This document shows, one piece after another, positions 9,444 through 16,725 of a stretch of 22,560 bases of DNA; within the stretch, counting starts at the first letter, position 1, and each line of letters opens with the position of its first letter. The notes under the pieces are model-generated. The model saw only the letters and a list, made by a program, of their open reading frames with translations. It searched no databases and was not told the DNA's origin. Both the position numbers and the translations under genes were made by a program. Source of the DNA: Geothermovivens sp964644845 (GTDB taxonomy: Bacteria; Zhuqueibacterota; Zhuqueibacteria; Oleimicrobiales; Geothermoviventaceae); contig CAZXXS010000089.1 of assembly GCA_964644845.1 (NCBI GenBank), positions 1 through 22,560 of the forward strand, written 5' to 3'.

Positions 9444-9598
9444 TGTGCAACCACAACGAACGGCATCCCAAGGCCAGACCGCGAAGCGCGCAAACCTGAT
9501 GCATGATTGTAGCCGTGGCAAAAGCCGTGTGCTGCGGCATTGGCTTGTGTGTGTTCGAGCAGGAAAGTAGCCAAGTCGCACGAGAAACACAAGGAGCC

Positions 9599-9656
9599 TT
9601 GTGAAAAAGCGCAGACAAACCACACAGGCTCGGAGGGCACAGAGGCCGCGCAGGGA
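9599..9656 (+). repeat. Dispersed-type repeat element, copy A
   Basis: It begins with TTGTGAAAAAG (9599-9609), runs through ACCAC and AGGCTCGGAGGGCACAGAGG, and ends in GCAGGGA (9650-9656). It matches copy B on the other strand (9843-9898). The A/G/C-rich core, of the type ACCACAGAGGCACAGAGG, reminds me of a low-complexity element I have seen scattered between genes of environmental bacteria; that recollection is not verified here. Confidence 0.6.
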
Positions 9657-9684
9657 ACTGCGTGCACAGATGCGCCGTCCGAGT

Positions 9685-9715
9685 GCTACATGCCAGCTTC
9701 GCAGGGGCATGTAGC
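9685..9715. repeat. Ten-base-pair perfect hairpin
   Basis: GCTACATGCC (9685-9694) is the exact reverse complement of GGCATGTAGC (9706-9715), with an 11-base loop. It lies between the two inverted copies of the repeat element, so the whole 9599-9898 segment could form one large branched structure. Confidence 0.6.
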
Positions 9716-9842
9716 TTATGCCGCACACGAAAGGTTGGTGCAGCTCGAATGGAATCCCACTGTTACGTAAGCGCTCATTTCCCCGACCGGAATGGTCAGC
9801 ATTACGGTTCTCTCGTTGCTCGACAGCAGATCCCGTTGGTTC

Positions 9843-9898
9843 TCCCTGCCTGTTCCTCCGTGCGCTCTGAGCCTTGGTGGTTCGGGTCTTTTTCACAA
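9843..9898 (-). repeat. Dispersed-type repeat element, copy B (inverted)
   Basis: Read on the minus strand it begins TTGTGAAAAAG (9898 down to 9888), then ACCACC, AGGCTCAGAGCGCACGGAGG, and ends GCAGGGA (9849 to 9843). The 11-base start is identical to copy A, the 22-base core after ACCAC matches at 17 positions, and the last seven bases are identical. Confidence 0.6.
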
Positions 9899-10118
9899 AC
9901 CTTCAAGAACCGACGGAAAGAAGAGTTCGCCAGCCTTTTGGGGTAAGGGATGTTTGGGCCAAGCGCGCTGTTTTCGCATCTCACCTGAATCGCAGATCGC
10001 GACAAACGCCTACACGTCCGAGTGGTTGAATAGCCGTAAGAGCCGAACCCACCTGGAGGATCGCAGCGTGCGCGCGAAGGACGTAGCAGCGAGGGTAATC
10101 TGTAGGTTTTTCAAAAGA

Positions 10119-10162
10119 GCGGGAATCCGGTGGGAAGGATCCCGCCGTTTCCCGTGAGGCGG
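10119..10162 (+). promoter_or_regulatory. Two mutually exclusive stems
   Basis: GCGGG-A-ATCC (10119-10128) pairs with GGATCCCGC (10137-10145), nine pairs with one bulged A and an eight-base loop. The downstream bases CCGCC (10142-10146) can instead pair with GGCGG (10158-10162). The shared bases mean only one stem can form at a time, as in attenuators. It is 520 bases before the next plus-strand gene, so a regulatory role is speculative. Confidence 0.3.
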
Positions 10163-10481
10163 AATGGTTTCGCTCTCGTTGATGCCTTCGTGCTGGAGTG
10201 AGGGTAACGGTGGGGACTTGTTGGCCTTCGAGCGCGAGAATGGCCGCCGTGCCGGCGCTTTCTCGTTTGGCCTGGGTGCTTCTTGAAGGTCCATTCAGGA
10301 GGACAGGAGGGCGGGACGGTGATTCGTACGGGACCGGATCAGTCGCAGCCTGAAGAGTCGCAAGCAAGGTCAGGTTTTCAACAGATTTTGGTGCGCGGTG
10401 GGTTCCCTCTTCTGGGGTACGATGCCTGTGTTGCCCCGTCGCGGGCGTGACGCAGGAAAAGCGCCGCTTTGCGGTTGTGTG

Positions 10482-10501
10482 TTTGCCGTGGAATTGGCAA
10501 A
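10482..10501. repeat. Short perfect hairpin
   Basis: TTTGCC (10482-10487) pairs with GGCAAA (10496-10501) over an eight-base loop. On the plus strand an A-run (10508-10514) follows; read on the minus strand, the T-run comes before the stem, so it is not a standard terminator in either direction. Confidence 0.35.
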
Positions 10502-10599
10502 AGTGAGAAAAAAACAAATTCGCTCCTGACTGGTGCGAACCCTTCGGGTGCGACTACCGTTCACACAGTGTGGCGCAGTGAACCCACTACCGCAGAGGC

Positions 10600-10646
10600 C
10601 TGGGCCCGGTCGATCGATCGGGGGAGCCGGAAAGTCCCGGGGCCAG
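10600..10646 (+). repeat. Inverted repeat just upstream of the CxVC/HALxHG gene
   Basis: CTGGGCCCGG (10600-10609) pairs with CCGGGGCCAG (10637-10646) with one mismatch. The loop contains the palindrome CGATCGATCG (10611-10620). It ends 26 bases before the ribosome binding site of the next gene and could be an operator or a leader structure. Confidence 0.35.
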
Positions 10647-10682
10647 ACTACTGCAGTTGGTGCTTAACGCGCGGAGGGAACC

Positions 10683-12812
10683 GTGAGGCCGCAAGGGCGG
10701 AAGATTGAGTTTGTCTACCTTTCCCTGCTTACTCGCGATCGTTTAAAGCCGGTGAGCCGCTGGGAAGCTCATTTCTCCGCCGCGCACATCCGGTGGCTCA
10801 GAAAACTCGGTTTGTGCACGGCGGTGGTGGAACGTCGCACGAAGCTCGGAGGCAGACGCTGGGAGCTTGTGTTCGGCCGCGGTACGCGGTGGGTGGACTT
10901 CTACCGCAGGCGTTTCGAGGGAAGGCTGATTGACCGCGAGCCCGGGACGGTCCGCCTGGAAGGACGCCTGTTCGGCTACCCGTCCTGTTGTGTCGAGCAC
11001 TTCGTCCAGCACGGCTACGCACCGAACGGGCTTTCGGCGACGGAACAGCGGCTGCTCTTCCACTGGGCCTGTCCGGGCTGCCACGTGACGCCACGGCTAC
11101 TGCCGTTGTACCGGGAACGCTACCTGGAGGCGACGGAGCTCGCCGCAACGCTTCCGTCGTTCAAAGCCCGGCAGCGCCGTTTGCGCTGGTTACCGCTCGC
11201 TGCTTCGGTTCTGCTGGCGGCGGTGCCTGCTCTCGGACAGACTCCTGACCCGCACCTTCGACTGCTCCCCGACTCGCTGGATGTGGACCACGATTTCCTG
11301 CTGGACCGCTACGAGGAAGCCCTGACACAGCCCGCTCTCGCCGTCAGTGGGCCTGAACTGGCGTGGATGATCCAGAAGACGATCGACGCCCTTCCGACCC
11401 AGCCGCAGGCGGATCGCCCCTACAAGACCGAGTTCCTGACGTACGGACTCGAGATCTGCACCGTGTGCGACACCACGGTGAACATGGGCTTCGTGCGCGT
11501 TGTGAACCCGGCGCTGGGGGATTCCGTGGACGTGCCGTTCATCGGCCTGCATGCGCTTCAGCACGGGGCTCTGGACTACGACGGCACGCTGCACCGCGGC
11601 AGGGTTCACGTGTTGCGCTTGCTGCGGGTGCTGGATCTGCCGTACACGGTGCACACCTTGCCTCTTGGCCGGGAGTCGGACAGGGACGGAGACGGTCTTC
11701 TGGATGCTGCCGAGAAACGGCTCGGTCTTTCACGCTCGCTGGTCGACGCCGACAGCAACCGAATCGTGGACGGCCCGCAGCTTGCTGTCGACTGGGCAGC
11801 GGAGATCGAGTCGCTGCCGCTCTCGACCGAGCCGGGTGAGAACCGGGTCTACCGCGTGGACCACCGGATGCGGGGCATCGAGACTTGCCCGGTTTGCGGC
11901 GCCACGGTGAACATGGGTTACCTGGAAATTGTCAATCCTCAGGAGAACTTCCGGATCGAGGTGCCGTACGTGGCGTTGCACGCCCTGGAGCACGGGAGTT
12001 TTCTGTACGAAGGGAGTGTACACGGGCGCGGTCAGATGCTGCCCCGCGCCCTGAATTGCGCGCTCCACGCCGACGGGTCCTTCCACCAGGCCCCTGTGGA
12101 GAGTGACAGGGACGAGGACGGCCTCACGGACGCCGAAGAACGCGCCCTGGGGAGCAATCCCGAACAAGCGGACACGGACGGCGACGGCATCCCGGACGGG
12201 CGAGCTTTGGCCTGGCGGTTGGCTAAGACTTTGGACAAGTTGCCCCGTGAACCCCGGTCCGATCAACCGTACCTTCGCGATTTCGCTCAAAAGGGGCTGG
12301 AAATTTGCGAGGTTTGTGGCTTAAGTGTCAACATGGGCTTCGTGCGGGTCGTGAACCCGGTCCTGAAAGACTCTCTGGACGTGCCGTACGTGGCGTGGCA
12401 TGCTTTGCGACACGGGGCCTTCACGGCGCAGGGCTCGCTGCACACCTTGCGTGTGGACCCTGTTCGGCTGAGTCGGCTTCTGGGGGTGCGGACTTCCGCC
12501 AGCCAGGACCCGGAGTCTACGCCCCGCCGGTACGGACTTCTGGACGCCTACCCGAACCCGTTCGCCAAGGAAACACGCCTGAAGGTGCAGCTTCCGACAG
12601 TACGCGGACATGAGCCGGTGGAGATTGAGATTTACGATTTGCTGGCCAGGCGAGTCCGCACTCTGAAGGCCCACGTTGACGACGCCGGTGTTGCCAGCCT
12701 CCGCTGGGATGGCCGGGATGCACGTGGTCGGGTGTTGCCGAACGGCGTGTACTTTTGCCGCCTGAAAGAAGAACCTGACATTTCTCCGGTGAGACTGGTG
12801 CTTTTGCGGTAG
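10683..12812 (+). CDS. DUF483-like / internal signal helix / triple CxVC-HALxHG repeat fusion with sorting domain
   Basis: 709 residues from GTG, with GGAGGG (10673-10678) upstream. Residues 1-165 are basic and Cys-rich; FGYPSCCVEHF (97-107) and CPGC (130-133) resemble DUF483-type proteins. A hydrophobic stretch at 169-185 (WLPLAASVLLAAVPALG-Q) looks exactly like a signal peptide core plus cleavage site, but deep inside the protein. Then come three copies of one domain: CTVC259-262...HALQHG290-295...H304; CPVC402-405...HALEHG433-438...H447; CEVC542-545...HALRHG573-578...H587. Spacing first Cys to first His is 31 residues and on to the last His 14 residues in all three, suggesting a metal site. 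Acidic Ca-binding (thrombospondin-3-like) repeats (SDRDGDGLLDAAE 332-344; SDRDEDGLTDAEE and DTDGDGIPDG 474-506) separate them. Residues 617-709 are the sorting domain (YPNPF, YDLLARRV, WDGRDARG, NGVYF). I do not recognise the repeated domain. Confidence 0.8.
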   Translation: MRPQGRKIEFVYLSLLTRDRLKPVSRWEAHFSAAHIRWLRKLGLCTAVVERRTKLGGRRWELVFGRGTRWVDFYRRRFEGRLIDREPGTVRLEGRLFGYPSCCVEHFVQHGYAPNGLSATEQRLLFHWACPGCHVTPRLLPLYRERYLEATELAATLPSFKARQRRLRWLPLAASVLLAAVPALGQTPDPHLRLLPDSLDVDHDFLLDRYEEALTQPALAVSGPELAWMIQKTIDALPTQPQADRPYKTEFLTYGLEICTVCDTTVNMGFVRVVNPALGDSVDVPFIGLHALQHGALDYDGTLHRGRVHVLRLLRVLDLPYTVHTLPLGRESDRDGDGLLDAAEKRLGLSRSLVDADSNRIVDGPQLAVDWAAEIESLPLSTEPGENRVYRVDHRMRGIETCPVCGATVNMGYLEIVNPQENFRIEVPYVALHALEHGSFLYEGSVHGRGQMLPRALNCALHADGSFHQAPVESDRDEDGLTDAEERALGSNPEQADTDGDGIPDGRALAWRLAKTLDKLPREPRSDQPYLRDFAQKGLEICEVCGLSVNMGFVRVVNPVLKDSLDVPYVAWHALRHGAFTAQGSLHTLRVDPVRLSRLLGVRTSASQDPESTPRRYGLLDAYPNPFAKETRLKVQLPTVRGHEPVEIEIYDLLARRVRTLKAHVDDAGVASLRWDGRDARGRVLPNGVYFCRLKEEPDISPVRLVLLR

Positions 12813-13009
12813 TCTGCAATGCGCCTCTGCCGATGCGAATCTCGTTCGTTGAGGCTTAACGCGGTCGAGGACGTCGTATCGGCGCGTGCTGTTGAACCGC
12901 TCTTGACCACCCTGGGGCCGACCGGAAACGTGACCCCGAAAACAGAGGGTACTTTGGCTCGAAGGAAAAGGTGTTTGCCTTGGCAGCGAAAGCTACGCGG
13001 AGGTTTTCG

Positions 13010-14257
13010 ATGAAGCAAACAATGGTTTTCCTGCTTTTGTTGTTCACGGCTGGGTTGGGTTGCAGGAGGGAGTTCTCCACTTCGCCTGTGCGTGCGCCGG
13101 TTCGCCCCCTGACCGAAGAGGAGAAGGTTGTCGTGGCGACGAGCAACGATTTTGGCCTGCGGTTGTTCAGCGAAGTGGCAGCGGCGAAGCCGAACGAAAA
13201 CGTTTTTCTCAGCCCCTACAGCGTGGCTGTGGCTTTGGCCATGACGGCGAACGGCGCGGCAGGTGAAACCAAACAGGCCATGCTGGAAACCCTGGGGTTT
13301 TCGGATTCGAGTGTGGAGGAAATGGATCAAGCTTTCCGGAGCTTGACGCTTTTGATCCTCGGCCTGGATCCGAAGGTAGAACTGGAAATTGCCAACGCCA
13401 TTTGGTATCGCCAGGGGCTCCACGTCCGTCGGGAGCTCGTGGATCTGGTGCAAAAGTACTTCGGCGCGCCAGTGCGCGCGCTCGATTTTGGAGACGCTGG
13501 TTCCGCCGACGTGGTGAACGAGTGGGTGAAGGAGCAGACACACGACAAAATCCGGAAAATTCTGGACCGGATCGATCCCCAGGATGTGATGTTCCTGGCC
13601 AACGCCATTTATTTCAAGGCGTTGTGGACGTACCAGTTCGAGAAAGAGAAAACCCAGGACGACACGTTCTACGGTCCTGATGGGCAGGAAATCCCCTGCC
13701 GAATGATGGTGCAGACGGTGGACGAACTGCCGTACTTCCGGGGCGATGGGTTCGCCGCCGTGGATCTACCGTACGGAGATGGGCTTTTCGCGATGACCAT
13801 CCTGTTGCCGGATGAAGGAAGCTCGGTGGACTCACTGGTTAATGAACTGTCGCCTTCTTTTCTTGCCGATCTCGAACGCCGTTTCCAAAGCCGCAAAGTC
13901 ACGGTCTTCTTGCCCCGTTTCAAGATCCGTTTCGGTGCGAAGCTGAACGATGTCTTGAAAAAGATGGGCATGGCGGTGGCGTTTACGCCGGGTGCGGCCG
14001 ACTTCAGCCGCCTTTTCGACGAGGACCTGCCTCTTTACATCGGCTTCGTGAAGCACAAAGCTTTCGTCCAGGTGGACGAGGAGGGCACCGAGGCTGCTGC
14101 GGTGACGGTAGTGGGGATTCGGCTGACCGCCGTCGGCGGTGGCGAAAACGTGGTCTTTTTCCGCGTGAACCGGCCGTTTGTGTTCGTGATTCGGGATCGG
14201 CATTCGAACACGGTGCTGTTCGCCGGAAGGATTGTCGAGCCGAAGTGGGAGGAGTAA
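13010..14257 (+). CDS. Serpin (serine/cysteine protease inhibitor), probable lipoprotein
   Basis: 415 residues from ATG with GGAGG (12999-13003) six bases upstream; a GTG 39 bases earlier has no such site. Residues 1-18 (MKQTMVFLLLLFTAGLGC) form a lipoprotein-like signal, with Cys18 the possible lipidated residue; the lipobox (GLG-C) is imperfect. The remainder is full-length serpin: NVFLSPYSVAVALAMTANGAAGET, ANAIWY, FLANAIYFKALWTYQFEKEKT, LPRFKI, and the C-terminal NRPFVFVIRD...GRIVEP. The hinge of the reactive loop, EEGTEAAAVTVV (357-368), keeps the small residues needed for loop insertion, so it should inhibit. Counting from the hinge places P1 near Thr373 (IRLTAVG); which protease it targets is open. 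Bacterial serpins often sit with secreted hydrolases, here the GH9 gene 74 bases downstream, and may protect surface enzymes from foreign proteases. Confidence 0.92.
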   Translation: MKQTMVFLLLLFTAGLGCRREFSTSPVRAPVRPLTEEEKVVVATSNDFGLRLFSEVAAAKPNENVFLSPYSVAVALAMTANGAAGETKQAMLETLGFSDSSVEEMDQAFRSLTLLILGLDPKVELEIANAIWYRQGLHVRRELVDLVQKYFGAPVRALDFGDAGSADVVNEWVKEQTHDKIRKILDRIDPQDVMFLANAIYFKALWTYQFEKEKTQDDTFYGPDGQEIPCRMMVQTVDELPYFRGDGFAAVDLPYGDGLFAMTILLPDEGSSVDSLVNELSPSFLADLERRFQSRKVTVFLPRFKIRFGAKLNDVLKKMGMAVAFTPGAADFSRLFDEDLPLYIGFVKHKAFVQVDEEGTEAAAVTVVGIRLTAVGGGENVVFFRVNRPFVFVIRDRHSNTVLFAGRIVEPKWEE

Positions 14258-14331
14258 AGAGAACGACAAGCCCGGTTTCCGCAGAGCCCGCATTTGAACG
14301 TCATGGCGAAAGAAGAAGATGGGAGAAGTCA

Positions 14332-16125
14332 ATGCGCTTGGGGCGCTTCGGAGCTGCTACGGTACTGCTTTTCGCCGCGTTGAGCTCTTTGTCGGTGGGG
14401 CAGCCAATCTACATCCGCGTCAATCAGCTTGGCTACTTGCCAGACGAACAGAAAGTCGCCGTGGCTTTTTGCGAAAGACCTCGCAAAACTCTCCACTTCG
14501 AAATCGTGGACGCGACGACGCACACACGGGTGTGGGGTCCTGCTCCTGCTGGTCGAGAGCTGGGTAGCTACGGTCGCTTTCGGTGGCACGTGGCGTTGGT
14601 TTTCTCGGGGTTCCGAAAACCAGGGCGCTACCAGCTTCGAGTCGTGGAGACGGGGGATTTGTCGCTTCCCTTTCGGGTCGGAACGAACGTGTACGCAGAA
14701 GCACCGGGGGCTCTCCTGGGGTTTCTGCGGCAACAGCGTTGTGGCTACAACCCGTTCTTGGACGAAGTGTGCCACAGCAAGGACGGTCGTACTGTGGATG
14801 GCCCTGTGCCAGACGGCACCTACCTGGATGTCTCCGGGGGATGGCATGACGCCGCCGACTACTTGCGCTACCTCCTCACCTCGAGTAACGTGGTCGCGCG
14901 GTTGCTCTTGGCGTACCGTTTGGCTCCGAGCGTTTCTGGCGATTCCGTCGACGCTCTCGGCCATCCGTTCCCGAACGGTGTGCCTGACGTTCTGGACGAG
15001 GCCCGCTGGGGGCTCGAGTGGATGCTGAAGATGCACCCTGCGCCTGACCAGCTGTATCATCAGGTGGCTGATGACCGCGACCACTCCGGTTGGGACCTCC
15101 CGTACGAAGACACGTCGGATTACGGCTGGGGCCCCGGGTCGTACCGGGTTGTTTACTACGCTACGGGGAAGCCACAGGGGTTGGGCAAGTACAAAAGCAG
15201 TTCGACGGGTGTGGCTAACCTGGCCGGACGGTACGCAGCGGCCATGGCGATGGCCGCCGACGCATTCGCGGAACTGGATCCTCTTTTCGCGCAGCGTTGC
15301 TTGCGTGCCGGTGAGGAAGTGTTCCGGCTGGGTTTGGAGAAACCAGGCTGCCAGGAAGGGACACCGCACAATGCGCCTTATCGGTACCACGAGTCCACGT
15401 GGGCGGACGACATGGAATGGGGCGCTGCGGAGCTTTTTCGCGTTACGGACGACTCAACGTACCTTCAACAGGCCGTCCGATTCGCACGACGAATTGCGGC
15501 GACCTCTTGGATGGGACGCGACTCGGTCCGCCACTACGAGTTCTACCCGTTTTTCAATGCGGGACATTTTGCTCTGTTCGACTTCGCGAACCCTGTTTTT
15601 CGAGACACGCTGGCCGGGTACTACCGGCAGGGCATTGAGGCTTGTCTGAGGCGTGCGCAGGGAAATCCCTACGGGGTAGGCATCCCGTTCGTGTGGTGCT
15701 CCAACAATCTGGCTGCAGCTCTTGTCAATCAGATTGTGCTTTACGAGAAAATGACGGGTGACCGGCGTTACCACCGCCTCTTGCAAGCACACCGTGACTG
15801 GCTTCTGGGGCGCAACCCGTGGGGTGTGAGTCAGTTCGTAGCGCTTCCGGCCTCGGGTGTGACACCGCTGCATCCGCACAGCGTGATCGCAGCGGAGACG
15901 GGCCGCACCATCGTCGGCGGATTGGTGGACGGCCCCGTCTACGCGTCAATTTTCCGTAGCTTGAAGGGAATTCACCTTTCGGGACTTGACCCATTGGCTG
16001 CCTTCCAGTCGGACTGGATCGTCTACCACGACGATCTTTGGGACTACTCTACCAACGAGCCAACGTTGGACGGCACCGCGGAGGCGTTGGTTTTCATGAT
16101 GGAGCTGGCCAGCTCGATGCGGTAG
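14332..16125 (+). CDS. GH9 family glycoside hydrolase (endoglucanase-like) with N-terminal Ig-like domain
   Basis: 597 residues from ATG at 14332 with GGGAGA five bases upstream; it gives a good signal peptide (MRLGRFGAATVLLFAALSSLSVGQ). The GTG at 14245 overlaps the serpin end and gives no signal. Residues about 25-115 are the CelD_N Ig-like domain (IYIRVNQLGYLPDEQKVA). The GH9 (alpha/alpha)6 domain follows: GGWHDAADYLRY (169-180) carries the catalytic base pair Asp173 and Asp176, in the place of the usual DAGD; LLGRNPWG and TPLHPHSVI match the late active-site region; NEPTLDGTAEAL holds the likely catalytic acid Glu576. Members hydrolyse beta-1,4-glucans such as cellulose, cellodextrins or related glucosides. 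No carbohydrate-binding module and, unlike several neighbours, no C-terminal sorting domain. Probably co-transcribed with the serpin. Confidence 0.92.
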   Translation: MRLGRFGAATVLLFAALSSLSVGQPIYIRVNQLGYLPDEQKVAVAFCERPRKTLHFEIVDATTHTRVWGPAPAGRELGSYGRFRWHVALVFSGFRKPGRYQLRVVETGDLSLPFRVGTNVYAEAPGALLGFLRQQRCGYNPFLDEVCHSKDGRTVDGPVPDGTYLDVSGGWHDAADYLRYLLTSSNVVARLLLAYRLAPSVSGDSVDALGHPFPNGVPDVLDEARWGLEWMLKMHPAPDQLYHQVADDRDHSGWDLPYEDTSDYGWGPGSYRVVYYATGKPQGLGKYKSSSTGVANLAGRYAAAMAMAADAFAELDPLFAQRCLRAGEEVFRLGLEKPGCQEGTPHNAPYRYHESTWADDMEWGAAELFRVTDDSTYLQQAVRFARRIAATSWMGRDSVRHYEFYPFFNAGHFALFDFANPVFRDTLAGYYRQGIEACLRRAQGNPYGVGIPFVWCSNNLAAALVNQIVLYEKMTGDRRYHRLLQAHRDWLLGRNPWGVSQFVALPASGVTPLHPHSVIAAETGRTIVGGLVDGPVYASIFRSLKGIHLSGLDPLAAFQSDWIVYHDDLWDYSTNEPTLDGTAEALVFMMELASSMR

Positions 16126-16425
16126 GCGGGATCTTTGCACAAGGCAATTTGCGGATGCCGGCAGTAGCGTTGCCGCGGACTGTGCTTTCAGGTGTGGCTT
16201 TCAGGCAAGTACAAAGTGGGCGGGGAGCTCGACGATCCACGTTCAGCACGATCGATGCCTCCAGGGCGTGGAGGGCTATTTACTGGCGAGGAGCGATTAG
16301 CCGTGGGGGTGTACACCTGCCGCTGCACGAGTGTGAGCTGGCTGGTTTTTCGACAACCGAACCGTTCCAGTGGAGATGCACTCTGTGACATCACGCACAA
16401 ACCTGTTTTTGCTGAAAAAAAGCAC

Positions 16426-16453
16426 TTGACAAAATGATGGGAGCGATTAAATT
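16426..16453 (+). promoter_or_regulatory. Sigma-70-type promoter
   Basis: A perfect -35 box TTGACA (16426-16431) is followed, after 16 bases, by TAAATT (16448-16453), which keeps the key T, A and final T of the -10 box. It lies in a locally AT-rich patch of an otherwise GC-rich region. Transcription would begin near 16460, about 265 bases ahead of the first gene. It is the best promoter in the window. Confidence 0.65.
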
Positions 16454-16522
16454 CCGTTTTGTCCAAATTTCACGTCGATGATGGGGCTGTTAGGCGGGAG
16501 AGCAAGGGTGAGGCGTGACATG

Positions 16523-16576
16523 GTTGCGCACTCCTGTGCTGAGCGGAAGATCAGCAAACGGTGGCGTGTGCGCGAC
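16523..16576 (+). ncRNA. Structured leader element (candidate cis-regulatory RNA)
   Basis: GTTGCGCAC (16523-16531) pairs over nine bases with GTGCGCGAC (16568-16576), with one G-T pair. Enclosed is the hairpin TGCTGA (16537-16542) / TCAGCA (16551-16556) with loop GCGGAAGA. It lies between the promoter and the terminator-like hairpin at 16590, the layout of a riboswitch or attenuator. I do not recognise a known riboswitch class. Confidence 0.45.
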
Positions 16577-16589
16577 TGAGTGGATGAGG

Positions 16590-16632
16590 CCCGGCTTTCG
16601 CTCGTAGGGTGTACGAGCGGGAGTCGGGTTTT
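16590..16632 (+). terminator. Attenuator-like intrinsic terminator ahead of the operon
   Basis: CCCGGCTTTC followed by GCTCGTA (16590-16606) pairs without a break with TACGAGC followed by GGGAGTCGGG (16612-16628): 17 base pairs, three of them G-T, loop GGGTG. TTTTCTCGTTT follows at 16629-16639. It is downstream of the promoter and 94 bases upstream of the first start codon, so it would cut transcription short unless an alternative fold forms. Confidence 0.6.
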
Positions 16633-16725
16633 CTCGTTTATCCAAGCGTGTCCGTTTACGGGAGTCTGATGAGGGGGCAAGCTGTTTTCCTGAAGGGGTT
16701 GAGGGGCGACGATGGGTGAGAGACT

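Larger units (their letters stand above)
9280..10682. other. 1.4 kb gene-free region rich in inverted repeats
   Basis: This lies between two divergent starts (TTG at 9279 minus, GTG at 10683 plus). Open frames exist on both strands, but their translations are low-complexity and lack ribosome binding sites and domains. It holds hairpins at 9402-9415, 9412-9443, 9685-9715, 10119-10145, 10482-10501 and 10600-10646, and an inverted pair of a 56-58 base element at 9599-9656 and 9843-9898. Promoters for both flanking genes must be here, but I cannot place them with confidence. Confidence 0.6.
16126..16725 (+). other. 600-base leader and promoter region of the propeller/peptide operon
   Basis: No gene is visible. 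The first 300 bases show nothing I can name. From 16426 there is a good promoter, then a structured leader (16523-16576) and a terminator-like hairpin (16590-16632) before the first gene; these are listed separately. Confidence 0.6.

Noticed and set aside
9280..9726. A 149-residue N-terminal extension of the DUF5916 protein
   Set aside because: Rich in His, Cys and Pro without any pattern. The internal TTG at 9279 has a perfect GGAGGAG and starts a proper signal peptide.
9599..9898. An insertion sequence
   Set aside because: The inverted elements enclose no transposase, and I see no target-site duplication.
9981..10517. A 178-codon minus-strand open frame in the large gap
   Set aside because: No domain, no ribosome binding site, and it covers several hairpins; composition is typical of chance frames at this GC content.
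11343..12488. Haem-binding reading of the CxVC repeats (CxxCH-type cytochrome)
   Set aside because: None of the three CxVC motifs is followed by His, so they are not c-type haem sites; a zinc-like site with the distant His residues is more likely.
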